Virus record (IMG/VR): IMGVR_UViG_3300023104_000005
Location: 1-64,000 of that record
Reading direction: 5' to 3' (one strand)
Source of the DNA: a virus
DNA length: 64,000 nt
Notes under the pieces: model-generated
Told to the model about the DNA's origin: nothing
The model's input: the letters and a program-made list of their open reading frames with translations, nothing else
Databases searched by the model: none
In this document: positions 47,833 to 58,960 of the stretch, one piece after another
Layout: the number at the start of each line of letters is the position of its first letter
How positions within the stretch are numbered: position 1 is the stretch's first letter
Made by a program: the position numbers and the translations under genes

Positions 47833-50800
47833 ATGGAAGAAGATTTCTTACTGCCTCCACCGCCACCAAAGCGTAAGGCTACTCAACCTGATAATAATGA
47901 AGGCGACCTACTACCAAGGCCGCCCTTAAAAAAATATACCCCTCTCTACTTCTGGCACAGATTCCTCCAAGTCCTCAACATTCGCATTTTCTAAACCATT
48001 TGACACTACCCCTGTTGAGGTTGCCCCAACTGCAAAGGCTACTAAACAGCCAAAAGAATCTATTCGACTTGATTTTAGTAAGGTTGATCCTGAATTAGCA
48101 AAGGAACTTAAACCGTATGGCACTACTGCTTCTGAGATTTCAAGAGTTGATCCAACTAAGTTTACTGCTAACGAGAAAGAGAAAGCAACCAAGATCAATG
48201 ACTTCAATGCCGCTATTATCAAAAAGCAAGAGGACGAGTGGAAAGACAAACATGGGGATGGATTCTTAAGTGGGATAGGTCTTGGAATGTCTTATGCAGG
48301 TTCTAAACTTGCTACAGGAGCGTCTAACATTGTTCCTGCTATCACATATCTAGCTGACAGGGTAAATAAAGGGCTTACAGGGCAGTCTTTACTTGACGAC
48401 GATGAAAAGGCTGATTTGCTTACTGCTACCGAGGAAACGGCTAGAATGGGGCTTAATAAAGAATACCAAGGATCAGATAAAACCATGACCGCTGTTGGAG
48501 GACTTCTTGAGTTTATCCCTGCGGCACTGGCGGCTGAGAGTACTGGTGGAGCATCATTTTATTTGAATGGGATTGGTAATGCCTATAAAGAGGTTCAACA
48601 GCTTAAAAAGGACGGTGCTAAGTTTGAGAATGGTGCTGAGGACTTGTATATCCAAGGGAAGGGGATAGCGGATTATTTCTTAATGACTAAACTAAATGCT
48701 CACTCTTTATTTCCTACACTCCCATCTGCTTTAAGAAACGTTGCCTCTAGGGAAGCGTCTATGACAGCAATCAAAGATTTGGTTAAGGCAGGTAAACCGC
48801 TGACTAGCGAAGGAATCACACAGGCGTTTAAAGACTCTGCGATTAACATGGCAGATCAGATCAAGACTAAAGGCGTTCCGTTCTTAAAAGAACTATCTAA
48901 AGGGTATGCAAAGACTTCTGCGGATTTGATTGGTCTTAGTGCGGCAGATGCAGGACTTAAGAAACTTTCTAACGTTGTAGCAGGAGAAGACAACTTCAAA
49001 CAAGAGAATGGAGAGTTAGGACAGAATATAGCACAGATATTAACAAGTGATGCACCCTTATTTGCGGCTGTAGGAGCAAGAAATAACCTAGGGTTACTGT
49101 TTGATAAGTCTCCGGTGAGAAACGAGGTTGTAGAGGCTCTAAAGAACGATGCTAGTCCTGAGAATATCGAGAGGATCAAACAATCGGTTCAACAGGAAGG
49201 AGCAAATAGGGAATGGAGTGCTGATGACCTTGAGGGAACGTTAAAACATATTGATGTACTAGCAGGTGCGGTGCAGAAGATTCCTAAGACATTGAGTGAA
49301 GGAAAATATAGTGAGGCACTAGACATTGTTTTAGGCAAACAGAACTTAACCGAGCAACTCTCAAAGGTTCAGGAACAGAATAAAACACTAGACCCGGCGC
49401 TTGCTGAGGTTGGTACTCCTGAGGAAAGAGCATTAACAGCTAAACTTGAACAGAGTGATGATAAACTAAGGGAGGTTGTTACAGGCAAGAAGACCAAATA
49501 CTTTGAAGAAACGAAAGAAGGTGGAGAGACGGAGTACTTTAAACAGCTTGGTGGAGATGGAAAACCCGAGAAGATCACCAAGGAAAGGTTTGAACTTGAA
49601 CAGGTAGAGAAAGAAGCAAAGGATATTGGCAAGGAACAAGCAGAAGAAGCCGCACAAGAAGCTGTTACCCCTGAGGTGGTAGAAACACCTTTCCAAGAAA
49701 AAGAAGTCGTTGTAGAGCCTGAAATTAAGCCAGAGGCCATAGAAGAAGTTAAACCTAAAATAGAACCCAATGAAGAAGTTAAACCAATTGTATCTGAGAA
49801 AGAGAATGTGGTTAAGAATCCGGTATCAGCCGAAAGAACTGCGGAAGTCTTAAAGAAAGCTGAGGACGACCTAGAGGGACTTAAACAAACCACTAAGAAG
49901 CAACTTAAGCATGAGGCATCACTAAAACGCCTTACAGAAGCCAAGAACAAGGGAGAGATCAGTGAGAAAGAGTTCAACGACCTAAAGAACAGATTTGACG
50001 ATGTATTAGCGGAGAATAGCGGAAATGCAGAGGTTAAGGATGAAACACCTCCACAAGTCTTAGAAGACCATAAGAAAGATATTCATGAGAAGTTCAGGAA
50101 AGAGTTCAAGAATGAGGGGAACACTGATGAACAGATAAATGCGGCACTTGCTTTAATGGAAGCCAGAGCAAAGAGTTGGGCTAAACAAACAGGTAAGAAT
50201 GCTGATGAATGGTATCAACAGATTGCAGACGTTAAGAGCGGTCAATTTGAATCAGATGATGTATTGTACCAATTTATTCCTAAGAAGCTAAAAACAACTG
50301 CTAAGTTCGCCACGATGATGGCTATGATCTGGAATATAAATGCAAAGATTCCAAATAAAATATTCCAACATAGAGATGACGCTAAGACGGTTAAATTTCT
50401 TAAAGAATTATCAGATAAAGGGTTTATATACATAGATAAAGAAGGTAAGACAGATAAATATAATTCAGAATCTTTCAAAGGCAATGAATCGTTTACTTAT
50501 TTACAGAAACTATGGGCTAAGTCAGGCTACCCTAAGATAAATATTGAGGTCGGCGGCAGGTCAAAATACAATCCTGCACTTAATGAGCTTGATATACGTG
50601 TATCTGCTGTTGAAGATGGTGTGGCTTCGGAGACTGGTAAAGATGGTAAGACTGAGTATATTCTTGATCAAACAATAATATTAGCTGAAATGTCTCATGC
50701 TTTACAGGCATCAAAAGGAGAGTTGTCAGTAGGTAGGTTCCTGAAAGACCTTGTTTCTTCAAAAATGAACTACGAGAAACAGTATGGAGAAAAGGGGACT

Positions 50801-53800
50801 ATAGAGAATGATGCCCATGAAAATATTCAAAAAGAGTTAGAAGAAGGATTCAGCAAGTCTATTAAATACCAAGAAGAATCAGGAGTTAAGAAAGGAGCCT
50901 TAGAAACACTACAAGACGGCAAGGTTGTGATCCATGCCTTAGAGTCACCTGATTTCTCTACTATGGTACATGAGATAGCGCACATCTTTGAGAAAGACTT
51001 AAATAAGATCGAGGCTAAGGTTGTAAAAGACTTTGGAGGTAGCGAAGCATTTGCTAGGGGATTTGAGAGATACCTAAGGGAAGGTAAGGCTCCTACAGAA
51101 CAGCTTAAAGGACTGTTCGATCAGTTTAAAACATGGCTTACTGATATTTACAAGACTTTGAAAGGAAGTCCTATTGAGAAAAAGCTAACACCAGAGATTA
51201 AACAACTATTTGACAAACTATTAACTGAGGAAGGAAATGATACTACATCACGTAAAGAACCAACAACAAGCGCTGAGGCTACTAAGGAAGTTGTACAACA
51301 ACCCCAAGATGACACAAGAGGAAGCGGATCAGAAGATTCAGGAAGTTCAAAAGAGCAAAGCGGAGAACCAAAGTCAAGTGTCAGCGACAAATTCACAGAA
51401 CTAGCACATAGAAGCGTTCAAACAGAGGAAGTAAGAAATACCTTAAACAACATTGAGAGGGAGACCGGAAGGGAACTGAGTTCTCAAGAGAAGGAGTATC
51501 AACGTACAAGTCGTATGGAGGCTGTACAGCATGGCAATAACGTCGTAGAGGAAGCCAAAGCAGAATTTGGGGATGACTATGCCACTAAGCTAATTGAGTA
51601 CCTCCAAGAGGCTAAAACGATGTCTATAGAGAACAAGAGTTTGATCACTATCTCCTTAGAGAATGACCTAGAGAGAAGAATCCTTGCGGAGCCGGAGAAT
51701 GAGGTTCAACTCAACAAGCAACTTAAGCTAGTCCGGGATATCTCCACTAAACAGCAAAGGAGTGCGGCTATTGCAGTTGGGTATGGTGTGTTAAGACAAC
51801 TTGCTAGAGTTGGATATGATATTAACCAAGTAACTGAGAAGTTCTTTAGTTCAGAGCAGAACGAGAGTAAAAGAAAGATCAATAAAGCAGTAGAGGCTAC
51901 AGCGGAGGATATTCAAAAAGAATACGAGGCTAAGGAAGAGACTGTATCTCCTGATCTTGAGGAAGCCATCTCTAAAGGCGTAGAGAAAGCTGTTAATGAC
52001 ATCTACGAGAAGCTACCTAGCAAGAGACGTGAGAGTGCTGACAAGGCTATTGCGGCATTGGACAGGATTCAAAAGAAACTACGCTCAAAGGCTTATTCTG
52101 ACCCTACGATGATCGTTGCTACTATTGATGCGGGTATTACTACGATCAAAGCGGCAATCAAAGCAGGTGTTACTGTCGCAGATGCTATTGAACTTGGGAT
52201 TAAGAAGATCAAAGAACTGCATGGTAAGAAGTGGGCAAAGGAAGACGACTTTAGAAAAGATATGCTCTCAGGGTTTGCTGAGGAAAACATTGATGTAAAA
52301 GAGGGGACACGTACGGCTAAAGTTAAAACTGATGCTGAGAAACTAGCTGATGCTAAGAAAAGAGTAAAGGAGAGGATCGAGGAACTGCAACAACAGATCA
52401 TCGACAAGAAGAAAGAACTCAAAGCAACCAAGAGAGTATCTGATCCTGAACTTACCGCATTACAAGCCCTAGAAGCTAACTTAAAGAAAGAGGCAATGAA
52501 ATACCTGTCCAATGAGGCAAAGTCCCTTGTAGACGAACGTATGAAAGCCACAGCTGTAAAGAAATTACAGAATGAGATAGAGAAGTTAAATCAGCAGATT
52601 GCTAAAGGAGAAAAGGACGAAATGGAAGCAAAGAGAAACCCTATCAATTCTCCTGAGATTGAAGCGCTAAAAGCAGAGAAGAAAGCTAAACTTGAGACCT
52701 TAGAGATTATTGACCCTACACCGAAAGATTTTATCAGGAACGCTTTGATTGAAAAAGGTTTCAGCAGAACGATTAAAGTTAATGGCGTAGAGAGGGAGAC
52801 TTTAGATTGGAAGAAACTTGCCGGAGAGGAAGGAAGCATTGACAAGATGCGTGGGCATGTTGAGGAGGTATTGAAGGAGAAAGGTTATTCGGAGGGTGAG
52901 ATCACTAAGATTCAGGAGTCTTTTGAACAGGAGTACAATGACCTTAGGGCTAGTGTGATTGAGAAGGGGTTAAATGAACTTGCTAACCGGAATAAAGAGA
53001 AACCTAAGGCAGATGTGAAGTCTACAGCAAAGAGACTTGCAGAATTGTACAACTATGGGCTGTTTGAGTCTCAACACGACACTTACGATTACTTAATGAA
53101 CAATGCCTTAGGATTAAGTGGAATTGGTCAGGAGGCTTTCTTTGAGGGTAAGGTTTTAGCTAAGTCTTTAGCGGAGTTGTATGCCTCTAAAGCAGATGGT
53201 AGAACAATCAATGAGTTTGGGTTAAATAGCGCTGTGAATCAAATCAACCACCAGATTGAACAACTGCTTGCTAAGATCGCTTGGAACGAGAGTAACGGAG
53301 CATACAAAGCCGCTAGGGTTGCTCAAGAGTACTTAAGTATGTCTCAACGTGCTATTCTAACCACCTTAAAGCAATTAGGAGATAACAGCCTAAGTGGGTA
53401 CATCGAGAGAACCTTTAACAAACTAACCTTTGCTTTTGAAAAGAACGATGCTAAAGCACTAAAACAACAAAGAAGTGCTTTGGGTAGAACGATGCTTAAG
53501 GATGCCACTTACAATGCAGGTCTTGACTATGGGGATATTTCTAATCCATTCCTGATTAAGAGTGCTACAGAGAACTATATCAACAATGTCTCAACAAGTT
53601 CAACCTACCATGCTTTTGTTTCAGCGGTAATGGGTAGGATTTACTTAGAGGGGATGGACGGTATGCACAAGGCGGTGCTTACAGAGAAATACTTTACACG
53701 CAATCTTGTGAAAGTCCTTACAGACAAGAATAACCCTAAGAGAATGCCTCAGGAAGAAGCTGTTCAGTATGTAGCAGAAAACCTAACCGGACAGAAGTTT

Positions 53801-54913
53801 AGTGATGCTGTTAAAACGGCTCATGAGATCGTAGAGAAAGTGAATAGACTAGCAGGTAAGAAAGTATTACCGGAGAATAAAGAGTTTGAACACAGGCTCG
53901 CCATGGACATTGTAAAGGAGTCTTTGGTTACAGGGGATAAAGTTACCCTTGATCAGATTGAAGCGTCTTACGGAGCAGGATATACAGTTGCAGGTCTAGG
54001 TATGGGTCATGAGGCTAACAACTTTGCTTCTAGGACTGTTGGACTGCTTAACTCTTACAATGAAGGGAAACTTAAGGATGCGATTAAAGAAAAGAGATGG
54101 AATGAGGCGGCTATGCTAACGTTTACTTCTATCTTAAGCAAGAACATCTTGAATCCTTTTGTTGGTGGAGCAAGCAATTGGGTGACACTGACGCTTCAAA
54201 AAGCAGGAGTTGATGCTTGGAGTCCATTAGAGAATTTTGTAAAGCGTAGGAAGCTAGATTTGACCACAGAGAAAGGTATCAAGGATATGGAGTATGCTTT
54301 AATGAGTGAGGCTAAAGCAAAAAGTACAGCAGGAAGGGTATTCATTGGAGCGGCAGTATCGTTATTAACGGCATCCATTGCTATCTCAACAGGAAAAGAT
54401 AAGGACTTGGCAGAATGGAGAGCAAAGAACAAGTGGGCAGAGAAGTATTTTGGTGTGGTCTCACCTCCTTCGTTGTTGTTCTTACTTGCTTTGAAGGATA
54501 AGAAGATGGGTAAGTTCCTGCAAGGGATATTAAACCAAAAGGTTCCTGCATTTGATGATGGTACTAAGGTGGTGAAAGGAATTACTAGCGCTACTGAGGG
54601 AGACCTAAAGAAAGCGGGTGCTTATGCGGGAGATGTACTTGGAAGTAAAACTTCTTTACCTATTGTTCCTTATCGGTTCGGTAGACAGGTTCAGAACGTT
54701 TATAGGGGACTTACAGGTCAAGGGCAGATTACTCCTGACTATTCTCAAAAGAGTTTCTTGAACAGCTTCTATAGGGATGGGTTTGTGAATTACTTAGGAC
54801 TAACACCGGAAGGGGAGCCTGACAAGCCCTTAACTAAGGAGGAACTGAAAGATAAGATAGAGCAAGCTAAGGCTAAGGTCAATGAAACGATCAAAGCGAT
54901 GAAAGAAAAATAG
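47833..54913 (+). CDS. giant internal virion protein with HExxH motif; frame broken near start
   Basis: An ATG at 47833 opens MEEDFLLPPPPPKRKATQPD but meets TAA at 47992. The frame one base further on is open from 47930 through 54913 and continues the protein smoothly (DFSKVDPELAKELKPYGTTA). An ATG at 48287 gives 2208 residues, but 119 plausible codons precede it. One base fewer in the A7 run at 47928-47934 would fuse the parts into about 2360 residues. HEIAH (895-899 counted from the 48287 Met) followed by EAFARGFERYLREGKAP is a gluzincin-like peptidase signature. Long coiled coils follow, and a hydrophobic helix (VFIGAAVSLLTASIAI) lies near the end. It is probably ejected with the DNA. Confidence 0.75.
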
Positions 54914-54916
54914 TGA

Positions 54917-54950
54917 AAAGGGGTGGATTAACGTTCATCCCTTCTTTGTT
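54917..54950 (+). terminator. Rho-independent terminator
   Basis: AAGGG...CCCTT arms flank the hairpin, with a T-rich CTTTGTTT following. It closes the internal-protein unit. Confidence 0.62.
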
Positions 54951-54961
54951 TATAAAATATT

Positions 54962-54969
54962 TACATTTG
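54962..54969 (+). promoter_or_regulatory. promoter element TACATTTG
   Basis: A TAnnTTTG element 18 bases before the ATG at 54988. It supports that ATG over one at 54913 that lies before the terminator. Confidence 0.66.
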
Positions 54970-54987
54970 TTTAAAAAATACACGATC

Positions 54988-55242
54988 ATGATATACACCA
55001 ATTACTTACCGTTTAGTTCGTCCACTAACTACTCAAACGTGCTGATCACAACAAACCAGATGTTTTCAGACCTATTGGAATCTGTAGGTTGCTGTGCAGA
55101 TAAACAATCTGATGCCATACTCATCCAATCAGACCTTTTCTTGACGGGTGCGGAGGTTGATTTTATTAGTGGTGATACGGCTCGCTATCAGGATAACATA
55201 AAAGCGGCATATCTTATACTTTATAATTACGTATCACAATGA
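54988..55242 (+). CDS. hypothetical tail-region protein, 84 aa
   Basis: Start MIYTNYLPFSSSTNYSNVLI. A small acidic protein with a CC pair (VGCCADKQSD). Overlaps the next gene by four bases. First gene of the fibre unit. Confidence 0.62.
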   Translation: MIYTNYLPFSSSTNYSNVLITTNQMFSDLLESVGCCADKQSDAILIQSDLFLTGAEVDFISGDTARYQDNIKAAYLILYNYVSQ

Positions 55243-55826
55243 GTAGCGTAGCAGATGTACAGGCGGCTCTATTACGTGCGTCTGGAATGTATTCTGACCT
55301 CACAGCAGAGTATCTAAGCGACTTAAAGAAAGGATGTGGTGATTGTCTACCTAAGAACTATAAGTGTCTTAAAAGACTCCGTAGAGCCTTAGAATTTGAA
55401 GTAACAAAGGGAATTATAACCCCAACAGCAGAAAGCCTCTATACACAGCTTCTTTTGGTCTTAGGAACCTATCAGGCAAGCGCTCCACCTGTGACTAGTT
55501 ATAACCTTCCATTTGGGTATACTACTATCGCTCCTACTGTGAGTAACATCCTAGATTTTGTATTGCAGTTCACTAAACAGGTGGCTATTGGTTCTACAGA
55601 GGTTAACCTAAACTTCACCACAGGTTCTTATGGAAGGTATCTGATTGCAAGAGTTCCATCAACTGAGCCTATTTGGACTTCATGGTTTAATGATATATTC
55701 TCTAACAGTGGTGATATTCCAGATGAAACATGGACTTCGACGGTTAACGGAGCGTATAGGTATTACTTTACTAGGGTTCCTGTTACTTTAGATATGTCTA
55801 ATCCATCAATTAAATTCAACGCATAA
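55239..55826 (+). CDS. tail-region structural protein, 195 aa
   Basis: A helical N-terminal half with three Cys (KKGCGDCLPKNYKCLKRLRR) and a beta-rich C-terminal half. It overlaps neighbours at both ends. Likely an adaptor between tail and fibre; inferred from place only. Confidence 0.6.
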   Translation: MSSVADVQAALLRASGMYSDLTAEYLSDLKKGCGDCLPKNYKCLKRLRRALEFEVTKGIITPTAESLYTQLLLVLGTYQASAPPVTSYNLPFGYTTIAPTVSNILDFVLQFTKQVAIGSTEVNLNFTTGSYGRYLIARVPSTEPIWTSWFNDIFSNSGDIPDETWTSTVNGAYRYYFTRVPVTLDMSNPSIKFNA

Positions 55827-56536
55827 TGGTTAAAATCTATAAACCAACAGAAACTACGAATGTAGGAAAGCCTTGGGGGTTCTCAGGAGTCCCTAATGAT
55901 GGCAGGAGCATGCCGATAGACACTGATGGGAATTATTACGTCAGAAGGGCTTATAGGAGTATTGCTGAGGCTGTGCAAGTTCTACCTGTATTAAACGAAG
56001 GTGGAACCATTACTAGAAACAGGGAGGGAGGTTATCCGATCATCATTAACTCTACAGGAACTTACAATGCTTCTACAGGAACAATCACCGGAGGGAAGTA
56101 TGAGATCTATAGGTGGACTAAGGGTCTTGAGAGTACTGATACTGATATAGAGCCTTGGACAGACCTTTCAGACTATGTTACCAGTGAACAGTTGACTGAG
56201 GCAATAGACTCACTGTCAGCCTCTATAGTGGACTTATTAGGAGCAGATGGGACTTATACTACAACAGACACCGGACAGACAAGAATAACTATTCCTCATA
56301 CATTAAGTGCTAAACCAAGGAGGTATGATATCAACCCTAATAATCAGAATGCAGGAAATCTATCTATCTCTTGGAAAGATGCTGATGACACTAATCTGTA
56401 TGCTTATTTAGGATTTAGTCAGAATGATTCAGCAAGTCTTAGGTACGTATGGTGGGCATCACAACCGGGAGAGCCACCAACTCCGGGAGAGAATAATTAT
56501 GCAGATGGATATGTTACGTCAGGATATGTAAATTAA
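55826..56536 (+). CDS. tail-fibre-like protein, 236 aa
   Basis: Beta-rich with short repeats of Thr/Gly/Asn (STGTYNASTGTITGGKYEIY), a short coiled-coil (SEQLTEAIDSLSASIVDLLG) that could trimerise, and a Gly/Pro-rich end. This order is typical of fibre proteins. Confidence 0.65.
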   Translation: MVKIYKPTETTNVGKPWGFSGVPNDGRSMPIDTDGNYYVRRAYRSIAEAVQVLPVLNEGGTITRNREGGYPIIINSTGTYNASTGTITGGKYEIYRWTKGLESTDTDIEPWTDLSDYVTSEQLTEAIDSLSASIVDLLGADGTYTTTDTGQTRITIPHTLSAKPRRYDINPNNQNAGNLSISWKDADDTNLYAYLGFSQNDSASLRYVWWASQPGEPPTPGENNYADGYVTSGYVN

Positions 56537-56558
56537 CAATACTTAAATAAATAAAATT

Positions 56559-58679
56559 ATGGCAATTACTTACAGGAGAGTCAAAGGCTCAAATCTAACA
56601 CCAGACGAGGTTGATGACAACTTCTTGGACTTATCCACAAATAAGGTAGACAAAGTTTCAGGGAAACAGCTTTCCACTGAGGACTACACTAGTACGGAGA
56701 AAACAAAGTTATCAGGCGTAGCTACAGGCGCAACAGCTAATAATACTGATGCTTTCTTGGTCGCAAGAGGGAATCATACCGGGACGGAGAGTGCAGATGT
56801 ATTAACAGATGGTACAACCAATAAAGCATATACAGCTACGGAGAGAACTAAACTTTCTGGTGTTGCATCCGGGGCTACGGCTAATCAGACTGACACATAT
56901 TTACTCGATAGAGCAAATCATACAGGTACACAATCTGCCGATACTATTATAAATGGTACAACGAATAAGGTGCTGACAGCATCAGAGAAAACCAATGTAG
57001 GTAATATTCCTACTTTAACGGCACAAGTTGCGGCCATCTCACCTACAATTCAAACAGAAACCGCCGCCTACATACAAAGAATCATAGCCGCAGGTTCATC
57101 TATTGACGCTTTTACCATTAATGCTATAGATGAATTTGTCGTAAGAGGTAAAGCGGAGGGTTGGTATACTTCTATTCTGAACTTTGCACCTATATTAGGT
57201 GGTAGTTTAGCGGGTGCATTAGTTAAATTAGTTACAGAACCGGGGGGAGCATCTTCAATGGTTGCGACAAATTTAGTTGCCGCAGACTATAACCCGCGTT
57301 ATGGATTTAGGATTTTAACCAACTCCTTAGCTATAGGTAAATATGTTAATACTGGTCTTTCTCCTGATGCACTTGGACTTACCACAACTGGTATAGGTTT
57401 AGGATTATTTGTAACCGAGGATTCCACATCAGCAACGGAATCTTTTATCATGGGTAATAACGGTGTACCCGGATCAACTCCGGCACAGTTTGATAAAATA
57501 CAAGCGACTGTGAATTTAGGAAGATTGACTATTTCAAATGTATCTTATAACGTTGCTGTAGGTGGTAACAGAATGCAGTTTATTAATATTAATGGTGCAA
57601 ATAATTTTCAGGGTTATAAAAATGGAATACGAACAAATGATAGCACTGCAACTGCTTTAACTGCAACTGCTTTAACAGAGCCTATTACGCTTTTTAGAGG
57701 CATCGGAGGTAGTGCTTTTGTCTGGGGAGTAGGTTCTATTGGTTCATTTATTCTTACTCAGCCTTTAACTTCTGTTAGAGCATCCCAATTAACAAAGGCG
57801 ATTTATAACCTTTACATTAGGACTGGACGTGTCCAAACTCAAGGTAGCAATATTGAATGGGATGGAGATTCAATTACCGCGGGTCAAGGAGTTACACTAC
57901 CCTCAGATAGATTTAGTAATATAGTAACAGCTTATATTGGTGGTAATATGTTTAATTTAGGTATACCATCTGGTAGAACAAATCTTGCCGGAGGAAATAA
58001 TGCCGCAGCACCTGTACCTTTAACTCTTACCGCATTAGATGTTGACATACCAATTAACACTAGCATTATAACCATGGGTGTTAACGATGAATTAGCTACA
58101 GGTGATGTGACTTCGCAAGGATATCAAGCGTCTTTGGAAAGTATTATCCAATATAAAAAAGATAAAGGCCAAAGAGTTATATTAAATTCTCCTACATACT
58201 TATCAAGTGAGACTAGTGGGACTTTAGTAACTCCTTTAGCAAGACAAAGAACATACTTACTTGCCGCTGCTAATGCCGCCGCAAATAAAAGTGTTCCTTT
58301 CGTTAATCTGTTAGATGCTTTTTTAGATTTAGATAACCCGCTTTCTTATACGACAGATGGAGTTCATTACAACGCAGCCGGACATAAAATTATAGCGGCT
58401 AGGATTATTGCCGTTTTACAAGGGCAGATATTCAGAACTCCAAAATTAGATTTTCCATCTATCGCCGCAGGGGCCTATTCAGATTTGACAGTTGATTATA
58501 TGTATGGTGCCAGAACAAATATGAATGTAATGGTTGGACAGCCTGTAACACCTGTGGTGGGCTTGACTTATCAAGCTTTTGTGTCAGCGAATGATGTCGT
58601 TACAGTAAGGGCTATCAATAATACGGCATCGGCAATAGATGCGGCTTTACAAGTTTTAAAAATTACAGTAATTTTATAA
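56559..58679 (+). CDS. tail fibre with SGNH/GDSL esterase domain, 706 aa
   Basis: The N-terminus MAITYRRVKGSNLTPDEVDD is a common fibre attachment opening. Two diverged repeats of about 50 residues (EKTKLSGVATGATANNTD / ERTKLSGVASGATANQTD, residues about 47-140) follow. From about residue 430 there is an SGNH hydrolase: GDSITAGQG (block I), ITMGVND (block III) and DGVHYNAAGH (block V) carry the Ser, Asn, Asp and His. It likely deacetylates or de-esterifies capsule or surface glycan during adsorption. Confidence 0.84.
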   Translation: MAITYRRVKGSNLTPDEVDDNFLDLSTNKVDKVSGKQLSTEDYTSTEKTKLSGVATGATANNTDAFLVARGNHTGTESADVLTDGTTNKAYTATERTKLSGVASGATANQTDTYLLDRANHTGTQSADTIINGTTNKVLTASEKTNVGNIPTLTAQVAAISPTIQTETAAYIQRIIAAGSSIDAFTINAIDEFVVRGKAEGWYTSILNFAPILGGSLAGALVKLVTEPGGASSMVATNLVAADYNPRYGFRILTNSLAIGKYVNTGLSPDALGLTTTGIGLGLFVTEDSTSATESFIMGNNGVPGSTPAQFDKIQATVNLGRLTISNVSYNVAVGGNRMQFININGANNFQGYKNGIRTNDSTATALTATALTEPITLFRGIGGSAFVWGVGSIGSFILTQPLTSVRASQLTKAIYNLYIRTGRVQTQGSNIEWDGDSITAGQGVTLPSDRFSNIVTAYIGGNMFNLGIPSGRTNLAGGNNAAAPVPLTLTALDVDIPINTSIITMGVNDELATGDVTSQGYQASLESIIQYKKDKGQRVILNSPTYLSSETSGTLVTPLARQRTYLLAAANAAANKSVPFVNLLDAFLDLDNPLSYTTDGVHYNAAGHKIIAARIIAVLQGQIFRTPKLDFPSIAAGAYSDLTVDYMYGARTNMNVMVGQPVTPVVGLTYQAFVSANDVVTVRAINNTASAIDAALQVLKITVIL

Positions 58680-58681
58680 TC

Positions 58682-58960
58682 ATGAAAATAACAAAACGAC
58701 TTTTAGAAAAAAATGGGTTTGAGTTTAAACAGTACCCTGCCTCGGTAGAGTTTTTAAGAAATGATATTGTTGGTTTTTTTCAACAGGAATCAGAACAAAT
58801 AGATTTAGAAAATTTGAAATTAAAATTCACTGTATTGTCTGTTAATGATTCAAGTGGGTGCGAATACGATCTTCATATGTCTTCTGAAATTGAAGATGCA
58901 GATAGGTTGTCATATCTGATTTTTGGGTTGGTAGGGGCATATTTAGATACGGAATCATGA
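58682..58960 (+). CDS. hypothetical protein, 92 aa
   Basis: A soluble acidic protein (MKITKRLLEKNGFEFKQYPA) whose place between a fibre and an exported fibre-like gene suggests a fibre chaperone or assembly factor. Unproven; no family is recognised. It overlaps the next gene by four bases. Confidence 0.58.
   Translation: MKITKRLLEKNGFEFKQYPASVEFLRNDIVGFFQQESEQIDLENLKLKFTVLSVNDSSGCEYDLHMSSEIEDADRLSYLIFGLVGAYLDTES

Noticed and set aside
48287-48289. ATG at 48287 as the true start of the giant protein
   Set aside because: The same frame is open and protein-like for 119 codons upstream, and a properly placed ATG exists at 47833 in the neighbouring frame.
49369-52551. Long minus-strand Ser/Leu-rich frames (up to 202 codons) under the giant internal protein gene
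   Set aside because: Their composition is what the reverse complement of a Glu/Lys-rich coding sequence gives; the plus-strand frame is clearly the gene.
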